Positions 10,601 to 19,660 are shown, counted from the stretch's first letter. The stretch is DNA of 64,000 nucleotides from Streptomyces sp. Go-475 (GCF_003330845.1 NZ_CP026121.1:4011501-4075500), one strand, 5' to 3'. The notes: generated by a model not told the origin, from the letters alone. A program made the numbers and translations.

Positions 10601-10943
10601 CGCCGTCGGCGAGGGCGCCGGTGCCCTGCCGGACGAGCCGTTCGAAGACGAAGAGGTCGATGTCCTCCTGAGTGGCCGCGAGTCGGTAGCCGCCGGTCTC
10701 GGAGACCACGGCATCCTTCCCGAGGGCCCGCCGGAGCCGGCCGACCAGGGCCTGGAGGGCGGCGGGGGCGTCCTGGGGCGGGTCGTCGGCCCAGACCTCG
10801 TCGATCAGGGTCGTGGGAGTGGTGAGCCGGGACGGGCGCAGGGCGAGGGCGGTCAGCAGGGCGCGGAGGCGGGGGCCGCCGAGGGGTACGGCGTCGCCGT
10901 GCTCGTCGCGTGCCTCGGTGATGCCCAGGATTCTGTACCGCAC
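7638..10943 (-). CDS. SARP-type regulator with BTAD, NB-ARC ATPase and TPR repeats (AfsR-like)
   Basis: The protein is about 1101 residues. The N terminus has an OmpR-type winged helix (about 10-95, LIDEVWADDPPQDAPAALQA) and a bacterial transcriptional activation domain (about 100-245). An NB-ARC/STAND ATPase follows, with Walker A GPGGSGKTRLAEEA near residue 285 and LLILDNCEHV as the Walker B-like stretch. The C-terminal half is helical and TPR-like. This is the AfsR/SARP architecture used to activate secondary metabolism. GTG 10943 is chosen because VRYRILG begins the domain; the frame stays open upstream without a convincing ribosome site. Its end overlaps the end of the convergent ECF gene by 14 bp. 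Confidence 0.85.
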   Translation of the reverse strand: MRYRILGITEARDEHGDAVPLGGPRLRALLTALALRPSRLTTPTTLIDEVWADDPPQDAPAALQALVGRLRRALGKDAVVSETGGYRLAATQEDIDLFVFERLVRQGTGALADGDPARAGRHLDAALALWRGPALADLPDRSAATRPEATRLEATRARAEARLRLGRAPDVVPELRELTAVHPYDEPLHALLVRALRESGRAADALAAYESARRALAEGLGTDPGPELRALHAELLGSAAREERPASAPPERTGNLRPRLTSFVGREPEIDAIRSDLHRARLVTLTGPGGSGKTRLAEEAAAGLPQAWLAELAPLDRPEAVPGAVVSALGLRETVLLTSELTAVQDDPVALLVEYCAPRSQLLILDNCEHVIGAAAHLAETLLTRCPGLTILATSREPLGVPGEVVRPVEPLRPDHARRLFAERAAAVRPDADAVLGDEQAVAEICRRLDGLPLAIELAAARLRLLTPRQIADRLDDRFRLLTSGSRTVLPRQQTLRAVVDWSWDLLDEAERRVLCEMSVFAGGWDLAAAEAVCGGPAAELLGALVDKSLVVAAPCARDGSGGMRYRMLETIHEYAVERAAEVPPLRAGAELRHRAWVRVLVERAAPQLRSAGQLPWISRLETELDNIRAALDRALTAGDEAEAGAVALAMGWFWWMRNYRHEGVEWLERILRLGAALDTGVRLTSGGEPCPPDPVDHFLAAPDGEAGHPLHSLRMDLRMQHLFFLAEAGPLQEFMEQRRPYVERVWTLFAEGGPRAARFPGLIWPMIWSFAAGQGEQGEQAEHGDLRAVMDSAVANCRAHGGDWETAVALMFRTHMVVDAPGDLAGVDDDLAELRILSRRVGDRWLRAQVCSAAGEAAMARNGFEEAKGEYEEALRLAYEVGAYAESPFLIARLAEIAYRAGDRPAALAALDEASAASDRYGVADSKAFVLLLSAQMASEEGHTARARDLCEAARAETGRGTPPPQFMVMLQLVDAVITATEAGPETALPKLTGALREAVDKRCSDTIRATVADGGAGLLAALGDFPRAARLLGAADHWRSGRPRPMPEQAQAERIDAEARAALGAARCDAERARGTALTSDDVRRELTEAQRASTASRR

Positions 10944-11034
10944 GGGGTCATTGTGTCCGGGGTGGGGGCGAGGCTCGGAGGGTTTTCGGTGCGGGGCGTT
11001 TCCGCGGGCGGTTGCGAAGGGGCCCGGTGCGGGT

Positions 11035-11400
11035 TCGGTGCCCGGCGTTGTGCTTGAGGCCGGGTGGGTCCGCAGCCCGGCGCAGCGGGGTGCCTCCCCC
11101 AAGCTCTCGGCTTCGCTCGAGCAGGGGGGACCCCCACGCCCACCCGTGCCACCCTTAGCGGCACGATCGCCCGCAGCTGAAGCGGACCGGTGGCCCGCCC
11201 CCGCGCGCCCGCAGCCGCCGTCGTACGCAAGGGGGCGTGTCGGGGGGTCCCCCCGCAGCGGTTGGCGCGTCAACGCCAGTCAGTCGGCAGGCAAGTCGAT
11301 CGCGCCGTTCCGAGGACGGACACCCCCCGGCGCGGCCCCGACCCACAACCCGGCGGCAGGCGCACGCACGCGCACCCCCACTCCACCCGACCCACCACCC
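11035..11400. repeat. Dispersed intergenic repeat, copy A, with a nested REP-like hairpin
   Basis: The stretch 11220-11400 is almost identical to 17218-17385, including the near-palindrome GTTGGCGCGTCAAC and the ending with CGGACACCCCC. The outer part around 11035-11095 also resembles 17145-17215. Copy A carries an extra palindromic element at 11090-11136 built around CTCGGCTTCGCTCGAG, a sequence type I recall as very common between Streptomyces genes. No gene lies in the surrounding 518-bp gap (10944-11461). Confidence 0.75.
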
Positions 11401-11461
11401 GGCGCAGGCGAAGACGCGCACCCCCACCGAAGCAGCCACGGGCCGCCGCAGGCACCCCGGC

Positions 11462-13570
11462 TCAACCGCCGGAGGCAGACGCCCCCAACGCCCCCCGCTG
11501 CGGGGCGATCCCCGCCGGTACCGCTCGCTGCCGGGCCGGCGTCCCGGTCCAGCACGTGCCGCGGCGGGCCAGCAGGCGGCGGAGCCACACTTCAAGGGAG
11601 ACCAGGTCGGCGAGGCCGTCCAGAGGGAGGGGCTCGCCCGCCGCCGCGCCCCGCAGGGCCTTGCGGACCACCCGGGCCTCGACCAGCCCGGCCTCCGCCA
11701 GCAGCGGCGTGTCGAAGAGCGCGACCAGCGGGTCCGCCGCCACCCGCAGCCCCGTACGCGCCGCGGCCGCAGCCGTCGCCTGGGTCGGCGCGCCCCACCC
11801 CGTGGGCAACTCCCGCACCCCGGCCCCTTCCAGCACCGTCCGCAGGATCGCCGCCCGCGCCCCCGGCCGCACCCGCAACGCCTCGGGCAGTGCCCGGGCA
11901 GCCCGTACGACCTGGTTGTCGAGGAACGGCGCGTGCAGCCGCTGGAAGCGGACCTCCGCGGCCTGTTCCAGCACCCGCAGGTCCGCCGCGTGCCGCGCCA
12001 GCGTCGCCCGCGCGCGGAAGTCACCCGGCCGCTGCCCCGGGCCCACCAACTCCGACCGGTGCGTCGACGCCTGAAGGCGAACCGATACTTCGGCGAGCGC
12101 CTCACCGGTCAGCCAGCGCGCCGCCGGCCCGGGTCTGCCCCAGGTCAGCGCGGCGAGCGAGGCCTCCACCGCCCCGTCGGGCGCGTCGAGGCCACCGTCC
12201 GACCGGTGGTCGAGCAGCCGCTCGGCCAGGGACTCCAGCCCCGCCCGGTACGGCGTACGGGACAGCCGCCGAGCCGCCGCGTACACGCGCGCGGGGACCA
12301 GCACCGACCCGTCCGCCTTGGCCAGCGCGGCGACCGGCCGCAAGAGATGGCGCCGCTTGCGGTCCATCAGCAGGTCGGCCAGCCGCGCGGGATGGGCGTC
12401 CAGGACCTGACGCGCGCCGTACCCGGTGAAGTGGTCCGCGCTGCCGGCCGCCAGCCGCGCGCGGTGCCGGGCCGCCGACACCAGGGACGGCCCGGGCTCG
12501 TCGGTCAGCGGGACGTCCAGGTCGGTGTACGGCAGGGTCTCCTCGCCACCGGCCACGACCACGTGGTGCAGCCGCGGGTTCGCCGCCAGCGCCCCGGCCC
12601 GCTCCAGCTCGGCCTCGCGCCCCGCGACGGCGAGGTCGTTGAACGTGACGGCCAGCAGCCGCTCCCCCGCGCCCGTGCCGTGCCCCAGCACGGTGCCCGG
12701 CATCCCGGGCAGCCCCGCGGCCAGCAGCGCCAGTGTCCCGGAGGCCGGTCCGCCGGACAGGTCCGCCCCGATCCCCGGCACCGGCATCCCGCGCGCGGCC
12801 CGCCGCTCGGCGGGTCCCATGCCGGGCACGGGCCCGGGGTCGATGTCCGCCCCGGGAACGTGCCGCGGCGCGGACAGCCGCGTCCGTACCGCCTCCACGA
12901 GGGCGTCGCGCACGGCGTCGACCGCGCTGTCGGGATCGGCCGGCGGAGCGGCGACCGCCAGCGAGGCGACGGGCTCGTACCCGGCGACCTCCCGCGCCCC
13001 GGCGCGCAGGATGAGGGCATGCCCCGGCGGAATGCGCTTCACGCCGTCGTACGGCGTGGAGTCGTGGAGCGCGGCGGGCACGTCAGGGGCGGCCAGCAGC
13101 GCGGCGAGGTGCCCGAAGTCGAGGTTGGCCTCGATGAGGTCGGCCAGCGGCAGCGCGGCCGTCGCGTACGCCGTGCCGCCGGCCCAGGGTGTGTAGAACA
13201 CCGGCCGCGCGCCCGCGAGATCACCGCAGACGGTGATCCTCCTGCCGACCTGCACGATCGCGGTGTAGCTCCCGGACCAGGCGGTCAGATGCCGAAGTGC
13301 CCCGCCGCGCGCGGCGAACAGGGCGACGCGCAGCTGCTCGTCGGTGGCGCCGCAGATGCCGAGGACGGCGATCCGGGTGCGGTCGTCGGCCGCGACGACG
13401 CGCACCTCGTCGGGGCGCCAGTCGCCGACGGCCCACAGCGGATCGGGGTCGCCCCACAGGAGTTGGGAACCCACCGGGTGCAGGGTCTCACCGTCGTGCC
13501 CGGTGGCCCCCGCCGAACCGGCAGCGACGGCTCCCGCGGCGGTGCTGCTCCATCCCACCAACCACCGCAT
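11462..13570 (-). CDS. Asparagine synthetase-like / lasso-cyclase-like protein, degenerate active site
   Basis: The protein is 702 residues and resembles class II asparagine synthetase homologues that act as lasso peptide macrolactam cyclases. The N-terminal amidotransferase-like part starts MRWLVGWSS and lacks the catalytic Cys at position 2. In the synthetase half, the PP-loop reads DLSGGPASG where active enzymes have SGGxDS, and the later GxGGDE-type motif reads TGYGARQV. The C-terminal stretch APFLDNQVV is well kept. The start at 13570 follows GGAGG with 6-base spacing. No precursor peptide or leader peptidase is visible nearby, so a lasso pathway is not supported. It may be a repurposed or non-catalytic homologue; function is unknown. 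Confidence 0.7.
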   Translation of the reverse strand: MRWLVGWSSTAAGAVAAGSAGATGHDGETLHPVGSQLLWGDPDPLWAVGDWRPDEVRVVAADDRTRIAVLGICGATDEQLRVALFAARGGALRHLTAWSGSYTAIVQVGRRITVCGDLAGARPVFYTPWAGGTAYATAALPLADLIEANLDFGHLAALLAAPDVPAALHDSTPYDGVKRIPPGHALILRAGAREVAGYEPVASLAVAAPPADPDSAVDAVRDALVEAVRTRLSAPRHVPGADIDPGPVPGMGPAERRAARGMPVPGIGADLSGGPASGTLALLAAGLPGMPGTVLGHGTGAGERLLAVTFNDLAVAGREAELERAGALAANPRLHHVVVAGGEETLPYTDLDVPLTDEPGPSLVSAARHRARLAAGSADHFTGYGARQVLDAHPARLADLLMDRKRRHLLRPVAALAKADGSVLVPARVYAAARRLSRTPYRAGLESLAERLLDHRSDGGLDAPDGAVEASLAALTWGRPGPAARWLTGEALAEVSVRLQASTHRSELVGPGQRPGDFRARATLARHAADLRVLEQAAEVRFQRLHAPFLDNQVVRAARALPEALRVRPGARAAILRTVLEGAGVRELPTGWGAPTQATAAAAARTGLRVAADPLVALFDTPLLAEAGLVEARVVRKALRGAAAGEPLPLDGLADLVSLEVWLRRLLARRGTCWTGTPARQRAVPAGIAPQRGALGASASGG

Positions 13571-14434
13571 CGCCGCCTCCACAGGCTGTGGACAACCAGT
13601 GCACCGTACGAACCGGTTCACCATGCTGCCATGAAGGAAGCGCTCCAGAGGGTGCCCGCGCCGCTTGCGCTCCGCCGAATGCGCCCCGGCGGAGCCGCCC
13701 ACGCCGCCCGGAACGCCCCGAACTCCCGTACGCCACACGACGGGCGGGGCTCGACCGCCGCACGACGGGCGGGCTCGACGAGACGCAACGAGAGGCGGAG
13801 AGGAAGAGCGCGGAGAGGGACGACGACCGGCACGGACAGCCCGGTCGCGTGCCGGCACCGCTACGCGACCATCCGGCCACGAGACAAGCCCCGCCAGCGA
13901 CACGTCACCAGTACGACTGCGACGCGAATGCGCCCCCTATATGCGCCCCAAACACGCCGGACGCGCCCTCAACGACCGTGGTCGGAGCCCTGATACCCCG
14001 CGAACGACGGGGTCGATTTTCGGCCAAATCGCCGATACGCGAGCAGCCTCGAACACGCTCCGTACAGGCTCGGTGCCGCGTCGCCCGGTCGCGTAGTCCG
14101 GGAGACGAGGCGCGCCTCCCGGACCGTTCCGCCGCCCGCGGGGATGGAGGCGGCGGTGTCCCCCAGCCCACTGGATCCAGTACAGCGGGCCGACCCACGC
14201 AAGGACCATGGAACCGCTCCCGCGATGGCCGGAGAAGAGCGCACGGACAGGCGCACGGCCACACAGTGGGAGCACGCCGCAACAGGCTGTATCTGAACCG
14301 CACTTCAGTGCGGACCACAATCCCGCCAACCGGAACAATGCCCCTTAACGCTTGGGATGCGGCGAACTACGCTGGGTTTACGAATGCCGCGTGGTTATGC
14401 CAGCGCGGCAGCCGTCTGTGTCGAGGGGTGGCGC
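13571..14434. other. 864-bp intergenic region, divergent promoters, no firm gene
   Basis: The genes on both sides point away, so this gap holds two promoters. It contains an inverted repeat at 14298-14313 (CCGCACT/AGTGCGG) and a less GC-rich patch near 14020-14045. A 46-codon frame at 14208-14348 on the plus strand has only a weak AAGG box, so it is not called. No lasso precursor-like gene was found by eye. Confidence 0.5.
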
Positions 14435-15859
14435 ATGTCCAGGGAGCAACGCGGGCCGAACGAAAAACTCGGCGCCGTTCTCGCCCTCGCGGGAATCAGC
14501 AACGCAGGCCTCGCGCGGCGCGTCAACGATCTTGGCGCTCAGCGAGGACTGACGCTTCGCTACGACAAGACGTCGGTGGCGCGCTGGGTGTCGAAGGGCA
14601 TGGTGCCGCAGGGTGCGGCGCCGCACCTCATCGCCGCCGCCATCGGCCAGAAGCTCGGCCGCCCGGTGCCGCTCCACGAGATCGGCCTGGCGGACGCCGA
14701 CCCCGCGCCCGAAGTCGGTCTCGCCTTCCCGCGGGACGTCGGCCAGGCGGTGAAGTCCGCGACGGAGCTGTACCGCCTCGACCTCGCGGGCCGGCGCGCC
14801 GGCTCCGGCGGCATCTGGCAGTCGCTCGCCGGATCGTTCGCGGTGAGCGCGTACGCGACGCCCGCCTCGCGATGGCTGATAACCCCGGCCGACAGTTCGG
14901 TCGCGCGTGACGTGGGCCCCGGTGAGGGCTCCGGCGCACCGCTCAAAGTCGGCCACAGCGATGTGCAGAAGCTGCGGGAGGCCGCCGAGGACGCGCGGCG
15001 CTGGGACTCCAAGTACGGCGGCGGCGACTGGCGTTCGTCGATGGTCCCCGAGTGCTTAAGGGTGGAGGCCGCCCCGCTCCTGCTCGGCTCCTACTCCGAC
15101 GAGGTCGGCCGGGCCCTCTTCGGCGCCTCCGCCGAACTCACCCGGCTCGCCGGCTGGATGGCCTTCGACACGGGCCAGCAGGAAGCGGCCCAGCGCTACT
15201 ACATCCAGGCCCTGCGCCTGGCCCGGGCGGCGGCGGACGTCCCCCTCGGGGGCTACGTCCTGGCCTCCATGTCCCTCCAGGCCACCTACCGCGGCTTCGG
15301 CGACGAGGGCGTGGACCTCGCCCAGGCCGCCCTGGAACGCAACCGCGGACTGGCGACGGCCCGCACCATGAGCTTCTTCCGCCTCGTCGAGGCCCGGGCA
15401 CACGCGCGTGCGGGCGACGCCCAGGCGGCCGGCGGCGCCCTCAAGGCCGCCGAGAGCTGGCTGGAGCGGGCCCGCCCCGGCGACCACGACCCGAGCTGGC
15501 TCGGCTTCTACTCCTACGACCGCTTCTGCGCCGACGCGGCCGAGTGCTACCGCGACCTCAAAGCCCCCCGCCAGGTCCGCCGCTTCACGGAGCAGGCCCT
15601 GTCGAAGCCGACGGAGGAGTTCGTCCGCTCGCACGGCCTGCGCCTGGTCGTGTCGGCCGTGGCCGAACTGGAGTCGGGCAACCTGGACGCGGCGTGCGAG
15701 CAGGGGGTGCGGGCGGTGGAGGTCGCCGGGCGCATCTCGTCGGCCCGTACGACCGAGTACGTGAAGGACCTCCTGCACCGGCTGGAGCCGTACGGGGACG
15801 AGCCCCGGGTGGTGGAGCTCCGCGAGCGCGCGAGGCCGCTGCTGATGGCCCCTGCCTGA
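14435..15859 (+). CDS. NsdA-family HTH/TPR regulator (sporulation-associated)
   Basis: The product is 474 residues. The N terminus (about 1-75) is a helix-turn-helix-like region containing [12 protein letters not shown] and [12 protein letters not shown], which are hallmarks of the NsdA family of Streptomyces developmental regulators. The C-terminal two thirds is helical with TPR-like repeats ([20 protein letters not shown] near residue 250). NsdA-type proteins lower antibiotic production and sporulation; this gene is in the position of the S. coelicolor protein annotated as sporulation-associated. ATG 14435 has a GAGGGG box 7 bases upstream, so the frame's 26 upstream codons are not used. 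Confidence 0.8.
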   Translation: MSREQRGPNEKLGAVLALAGISNAGLARRVNDLGAQRGLTLRYDKTSVARWVSKGMVPQGAAPHLIAAAIGQKLGRPVPLHEIGLADADPAPEVGLAFPRDVGQAVKSATELYRLDLAGRRAGSGGIWQSLAGSFAVSAYATPASRWLITPADSSVARDVGPGEGSGAPLKVGHSDVQKLREAAEDARRWDSKYGGGDWRSSMVPECLRVEAAPLLLGSYSDEVGRALFGASAELTRLAGWMAFDTGQQEAAQRYYIQALRLARAAADVPLGGYVLASMSLQATYRGFGDEGVDLAQAALERNRGLATARTMSFFRLVEARAHARAGDAQAAGGALKAAESWLERARPGDHDPSWLGFYSYDRFCADAAECYRDLKAPRQVRRFTEQALSKPTEEFVRSHGLRLVVSAVAELESGNLDAACEQGVRAVEVAGRISSARTTEYVKDLLHRLEPYGDEPRVVELRERARPLLMAPA

Positions 15860-15943
15860 GCATGTACCTGCCTACTGCCTCTCACCGCGTTTGAAGGCGC
15901 TGTCAGTGGCGCAGTGCACTATCGGTAGTGGGAGGTGGTGCGG

Positions 15944-17140
15944 GTGCGGACCGCATACGACTGTGACGTGCTGGTGATCGGCGGCGGGATCGTCGGCCTG
16001 TCGACGGCGTACGCGATCACCCGCGCCGCACCGGGCACACGTGTCACCGTCCTGGAGAAGGAACCGGGCCCGGCCCGGCACCAGACCGGACGCAACAGCG
16101 GCGTCATCCACAGCGGCATCTACTACCGCCCCGGCTCCCTCAAGGCGCGCTACGCGGTGCGGGGCGCCGCCGAGATGGTCAAGTTCTGCGCCGAGTACGG
16201 CATCCCGCACGCGGTCACCGGCAAGCTGATCGTCGCGACCGACCGGGCCGAGCTGCCCCGGCTGCACGCGCTCGTGCAGCGCGGCCGGGAGAACGGCATT
16301 CCGGTGCGGGAGCTGGGCGCGCCCCAGATCGCGGAGTACGAGCCGGAGGTGCGGGGCCTCGCCGCGATACACGTCGGCACGACCGGCATCTGCGACTTCG
16401 TCGCGGTCGCGCGTCAGCTGGCGCACGGCTCGGGGGCGGAGATCCGGTACGGCACGCGGGTCGTCCGCGTCGACCGCCGCCCCGAGCGGGGGGTCGCGGT
16501 GCTCACGGCGGCGGGGGACGTCGTACGCGGGCGGGTCATGGTGAACTGCGCGGGCCTGCACTGCGACGAGATCGCCCGGCTGACCGGGGACGAGCCGGAG
16601 GTGCGGATCGTGCCGTTCCGGGGCGAGTACTACGAGCTGGCCCGGCCGGAGCTGGTCCGGGGGCTGGTGTACCCCGTCCCCGACCCGGCGTTCCCCTTCC
16701 TCGGGGTGCACCTCACCCGCGGGATCGACGGCGGTGTCCACATCGGTCCCAACGCGGTGCCGGCGCTGGCCCGCGAGGGGTACGGGTGGGGCACGGTCCG
16801 CTGGCGCGAGCTGGGGTCGACGCTGACCTGGCCCGGTTCCTGGCACATCGCCCGCCGGCACTGGCGGTACGGGGCGGGTGAGCTGCGCCGGTCGCTGTCC
16901 AAGGCGGCGTTCACGGAGGCGGTGCGCAGACTGCTGCCCGGGGTGTCCGAGGACGACCTCGTGCCGACGGCGGCGGGTGTGCGGGCCCAGGCGGTACTGC
17001 GTGACGGCACGCTGGTGGACGACTTCCTGATCCGCGAGGGCCCCCGCACGGTCCACGTACTGAACGCTCCGTCCCCTGCGGCCACGGCGTCCTTGCCGAT
17101 CGGCAGGGAGGTGGCACGCAGGGCGTTGAGCGCGCTGTGA
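15944..17140 (+). CDS. lhgO: L-2-hydroxyglutarate oxidase
   Basis: The protein is 398 residues and belongs to the FAD-dependent DAO family. The Rossmann motif VIGGGIVGLSTAYAI lies at the N terminus, followed by the TGRNSGVIHSGIYY motif typical of L-2-hydroxyglutarate oxidase. A later VRPFRGEYYEL-like stretch (VPFRGEYYEL) and a C-terminal VRAQAV motif also fit this family. It removes L-2-hydroxyglutarate, a by-product of central metabolism, by oxidation to 2-oxoglutarate with electrons going to the respiratory chain. GTG 15944 lies 8 bases after GGAGG; GTG codons at 15935 and 15938 are too close to that box. Confidence 0.85.
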   Translation: MRTAYDCDVLVIGGGIVGLSTAYAITRAAPGTRVTVLEKEPGPARHQTGRNSGVIHSGIYYRPGSLKARYAVRGAAEMVKFCAEYGIPHAVTGKLIVATDRAELPRLHALVQRGRENGIPVRELGAPQIAEYEPEVRGLAAIHVGTTGICDFVAVARQLAHGSGAEIRYGTRVVRVDRRPERGVAVLTAAGDVVRGRVMVNCAGLHCDEIARLTGDEPEVRIVPFRGEYYELARPELVRGLVYPVPDPAFPFLGVHLTRGIDGGVHIGPNAVPALAREGYGWGTVRWRELGSTLTWPGSWHIARRHWRYGAGELRRSLSKAAFTEAVRRLLPGVSEDDLVPTAAGVRAQAVLRDGTLVDDFLIREGPRTVHVLNAPSPAATASLPIGREVARRALSAL

Positions 17141-17144
17141 GTGT

Positions 17145-17389
17145 GCCGGGCACTCGGCGTTGGCGCTGGGGCCGGGTGGGCCCGCAGCTGGGTGAGTCCA
17201 CGACGCGCCCGCACTCGCCGGACGACGCAAGGGGACGTGTCGGGGGTGTCCGCCCGCAGCGGTTGGCGCGTCAACGCCAGTCAGTCGGTCAGTGGGTCCA
17301 TCGCGCCGTTCCGAGGACGGACACCCCCCGGCGCGGCCCCGACCCACCACCCGGCGTCACGCGCTACGCGCACCCCCACGCACCGGCCG
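17145..17389. repeat. Dispersed intergenic repeat, copy B (MITE-like)
   Basis: This is the second copy of the element found at 11035-11400. The core 17246-17330 begins GGGGGTGTCCG and ends CGGACACCCCC, so it has inverted ends and could fold into a long hairpin. It fills the gap between lhgO and trmB and has no coding content. It lacks the extra REP-like insert seen in copy A. Confidence 0.75.
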
Positions 17390-17395
17390 TAAAAT
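17390..17395 (+). promoter_or_regulatory. Probable -10 box of trmB (leaderless transcript)
   Basis: TAAAAT ends 10 bases before the GTG at 17406. There is no ribosome site upstream of that GTG. A start of transcription at or next to the GTG would give a leaderless mRNA, which is common in Streptomyces. Confidence 0.45.
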
Positions 17396-17405
17396 CGACC
17401 TCACT

Positions 17406-18242
17406 GTGTCTGACTCCGTGAACACCCCTGAAACCCCGCCCCAGCCCCCCGCCCCCGGCGTCTCCCTCCGGCACACCCGGGCCAAGGGAGAGCCGCGCTT
17501 CCCCGACGGGCCGAAGGCCGACCCCGCCGGGTCGCACTTCGAGCGGCGGATCCGGAGTTTCCAGCCCCGGCGGAGCCGGGTCACAGCCGGTCAGGCCGAC
17601 GCTCTGCAGCGGCTCTGGCCCAAGTGGGGCCTCGACATCGACGGCAGCCGGACCCTCGACCTGCCCGACCTGTTCGGCAACGACAACCCCGTCGTCCTGG
17701 AGATCGGCTTCGGCATGGGCGAGGCCACCGCCCAGATGGCCGCGGCCGACCCCGCCACCAACATCCTCGCCGTCGACGTCCACACCCCCGGCCAGGGCAA
17801 CCTGCTCAATCTCGCCGACCGGAACGGCCTGTCCAACATCCGGGTCGCCAACGGCGACGCGATCATCCTGCTCCGCGAGATGCTCGCCCCGGACTCCCTC
17901 GACGGCCTGCGCGTCTACTTCCCCGACCCCTGGCCCAAGAAGCGGCACCACAAGCGCAGGCTCATCCAGCCGGCCTTCCTGACCCTGGCCGCCACCCGCC
18001 TCCGGCCCGGCGCGATCCTGCACTGCGCCACCGACTGGGAGCCGTACGCCGAACAGATGCTCGACGTCCTCACGGCCCACCCCGACTTCGAGAACACGCA
18101 GGCGGACGGCGGCTTCGCACCGCGCCCCGACTTCCGGCCGCTGACCCGTTTCGAGGGCCAGGGACTGGACAAGGGACATGTCGTGAACGACCTCCTCTTC
18201 CGCCGCGTACAGCACGTGGACCAACCCCCCACCGGCGCCTGA
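17406..18242 (+). CDS. trmB: tRNA (guanine-N7)-methyltransferase TrmB
   Basis: The enzyme methylates G46 in the variable loop of tRNAs with S-adenosylmethionine. The 278-residue protein has the SAM-binding motif LEIGFGMGEATAQMA at about residues 98-112, the acidic ILAVDVHTPG after the second strand and the family motif VYFPDPWPKKRHHKRR near residue 175. The C-terminal LTRFEGQGLDKGH is the TrmB T-x-(Y/F)-E region. An extra N-terminal tail of about 40 residues is Pro-rich and typical for actinomycetes. GTG 17406 is chosen from the nearby -10 box; GTG 17418 is an alternative. Confidence 0.9.
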   Translation: MSDSVNTPETPPQPPAPGVSLRHTRAKGEPRFPDGPKADPAGSHFERRIRSFQPRRSRVTAGQADALQRLWPKWGLDIDGSRTLDLPDLFGNDNPVVLEIGFGMGEATAQMAAADPATNILAVDVHTPGQGNLLNLADRNGLSNIRVANGDAIILLREMLAPDSLDGLRVYFPDPWPKKRHHKRRLIQPAFLTLAATRLRPGAILHCATDWEPYAEQMLDVLTAHPDFENTQADGGFAPRPDFRPLTRFEGQGLDKGHVVNDLLFRRVQHVDQPPTGA

Positions 18243-18286
18243 CCGCACCCGCACGTCTCCGCCTGCGGACAGCGCCCCTCCGTCGT

Positions 18287-18292
18287 TAGGGT
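18287..18292 (+). promoter_or_regulatory. Probable -10 box of the PrsW-like gene (leaderless)
   Basis: TAGGGT lies 7 bases before the GTG at 18300, with no ribosome site between. This spacing predicts transcription starting at the start codon. The -35 box is not clear. Confidence 0.4.
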
Positions 18293-18299
18293 CAATGCC

Positions 18300-19640
18300 G
18301 TGGCCACCTGCCCCCCACACCCGTCGTACCCCAGCGGCCCCACCGACGGCGCGCCCACGCCCGGCGCCCCCGGCGCCCTGCGGCACGCCCACTGGTGGCA
18401 GCGCCCCTGGGTGCGCTACGGCGCGCCGACCACGCTCCTCGCGCTCTCCGGCCTGGTCATCCTCGCCCTGGTCCGCGAAGAGACGGGCACGGAAGGGTTC
18501 CTGGTCGGACTCGGGCTGGCCGTCCTCCCGGTGCCGCTGCTCATCGCCGCGTTCCGCTGGCTGGACCGGGTCGAGCCGGGCCCCTGGCGGAACCTGGTGT
18601 TCTGCTTCGCCTGGGGCGCCTGCGCGGCGGCGCTGATAGCGATCGTCGCCAACAGCTTCGCGACGCGATGGATAGCGACGGCGACCGCGGACCCGGCCGG
18701 CGCGGACACCCTCGGCGCGACCGTCATAGCCCCCGTGGTCGAGGAGTCGGCCAAGGCGGCGGCCGTCTTACTGGTCTTCCTCTTCCGCCGCCGCGACTTC
18801 ACCGGCATCGTCGACGGAGTCGTCATAGCCGGTGTCACCGCCACCGGCTTCGCGTTCACGGAGAACATCCTCTACCTGGGCACCGCCTTCGGCACCGACC
18901 AGCTCACCGGCCACACCGGCATCGCCTCCGTCACGGCGGCGACCTTCTTCGTGCGCATCGTCATGTCGCCGTTCGCGCACCCGCTCTTCACCGTGCTCAC
19001 CGGCATCGGCTTCGGCATCGCCGCGCTCTCGGCGGACCGCCGCCCCGTCCGCCGCGTCGCCTTCCCCCTCGCCGGGCTGCTGCTCGCGATGGGCATGCAC
19101 GCGATGTGGAACGGCTCGTCGGCGTTCGGCGAGTACGGCTTCTTCGCCGTGTACGCGGCGTTCATGGTGCCCATCTTCGGTCTGCTGACCTGGCTGGTGG
19201 TCTGGACGCGGCAGCGGGAGCTCAGGACCGTACGGGAGGAGCTGCCCGCGTACGCCGTGGCCGGCTGGCTGACCCCGGTCGAGCCGTACGCGCTCGGCTC
19301 GATGCGGGCCCGGCGGATCGCCCGCCAGTACGCCCGCCGGCACGCGGGGAAGGCCGCGGCGCGGGAGGTGGCGCGGTACGAGGCGTACGCGACGTCCCTG
19401 GCGTTCCTGCGGCACCGGGCCGGCCGCGGCCGGGTCGGTGCCGACTTCGTCGTCCGGGAACGGGAGCTCCTCGACGAACTGTGGCGGCGCCGGGAGACGG
19501 CCCGCCCCGCGCTGGATCACGCGGCCCGGATCACGGCCCCTCCGGTCCCGGTGGCGGCCCCGCCCTGGCCGGTGTACGGGGTGTACGGCTACGGCCACCA
19601 GCCGACGCCGTACCCCGCCTACAACCCGTACCGCTCCTAG
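18300..19640 (+). CDS. PrsW-family intramembrane metalloprotease
   Basis: The 446-residue protein has about eight hydrophobic segments in its first 310 residues and a hydrophilic C-terminal tail. The PrsW catalytic motifs are present: VVEESAK (EExxK type) near residue 145, FAFTEN near 182 and a conserved His in SPFAHPLFT near 225. PrsW cleaves membrane anti-sigma factors in Bacillus; the substrate here is not known. The C-terminal Tyr/Pro-rich tail (YGVYGYGHQPTPYPAY) is a feature of the actinobacterial branch. It starts 58 bp after trmB and appears to have its own leaderless promoter. Confidence 0.8.
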   Translation: MATCPPHPSYPSGPTDGAPTPGAPGALRHAHWWQRPWVRYGAPTTLLALSGLVILALVREETGTEGFLVGLGLAVLPVPLLIAAFRWLDRVEPGPWRNLVFCFAWGACAAALIAIVANSFATRWIATATADPAGADTLGATVIAPVVEESAKAAAVLLVFLFRRRDFTGIVDGVVIAGVTATGFAFTENILYLGTAFGTDQLTGHTGIASVTAATFFVRIVMSPFAHPLFTVLTGIGFGIAALSADRRPVRRVAFPLAGLLLAMGMHAMWNGSSAFGEYGFFAVYAAFMVPIFGLLTWLVVWTRQRELRTVREELPAYAVAGWLTPVEPYALGSMRARRIARQYARRHAGKAAAREVARYEAYATSLAFLRHRAGRGRVGADFVVRERELLDELWRRRETARPALDHAARITAPPVPVAAPPWPVYGVYGYGHQPTPYPAYNPYRS

Positions 19641-19660
19641 GGGGTGTCCCCGGGCCCGCT

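Noticed and set aside
7791..11057. Very long open frame on the plus strand opposite the SARP regulator
   Set aside because: It is a GC-driven shadow: no domain motifs, Gly/Arg/Ala-biased, and the minus strand encodes a full SARP/NB-ARC protein.
14208..14348. 46-codon plus-strand frame upstream of the NsdA-like gene
   Set aside because: Weak ribosome site and no recognisable motif; could be real but not supported.
11462..14434. Lasso peptide biosynthesis cluster
   Set aside because: No precursor peptide, RRE or leader peptidase could be found near the cyclase-like gene, and its active-site motifs are altered.
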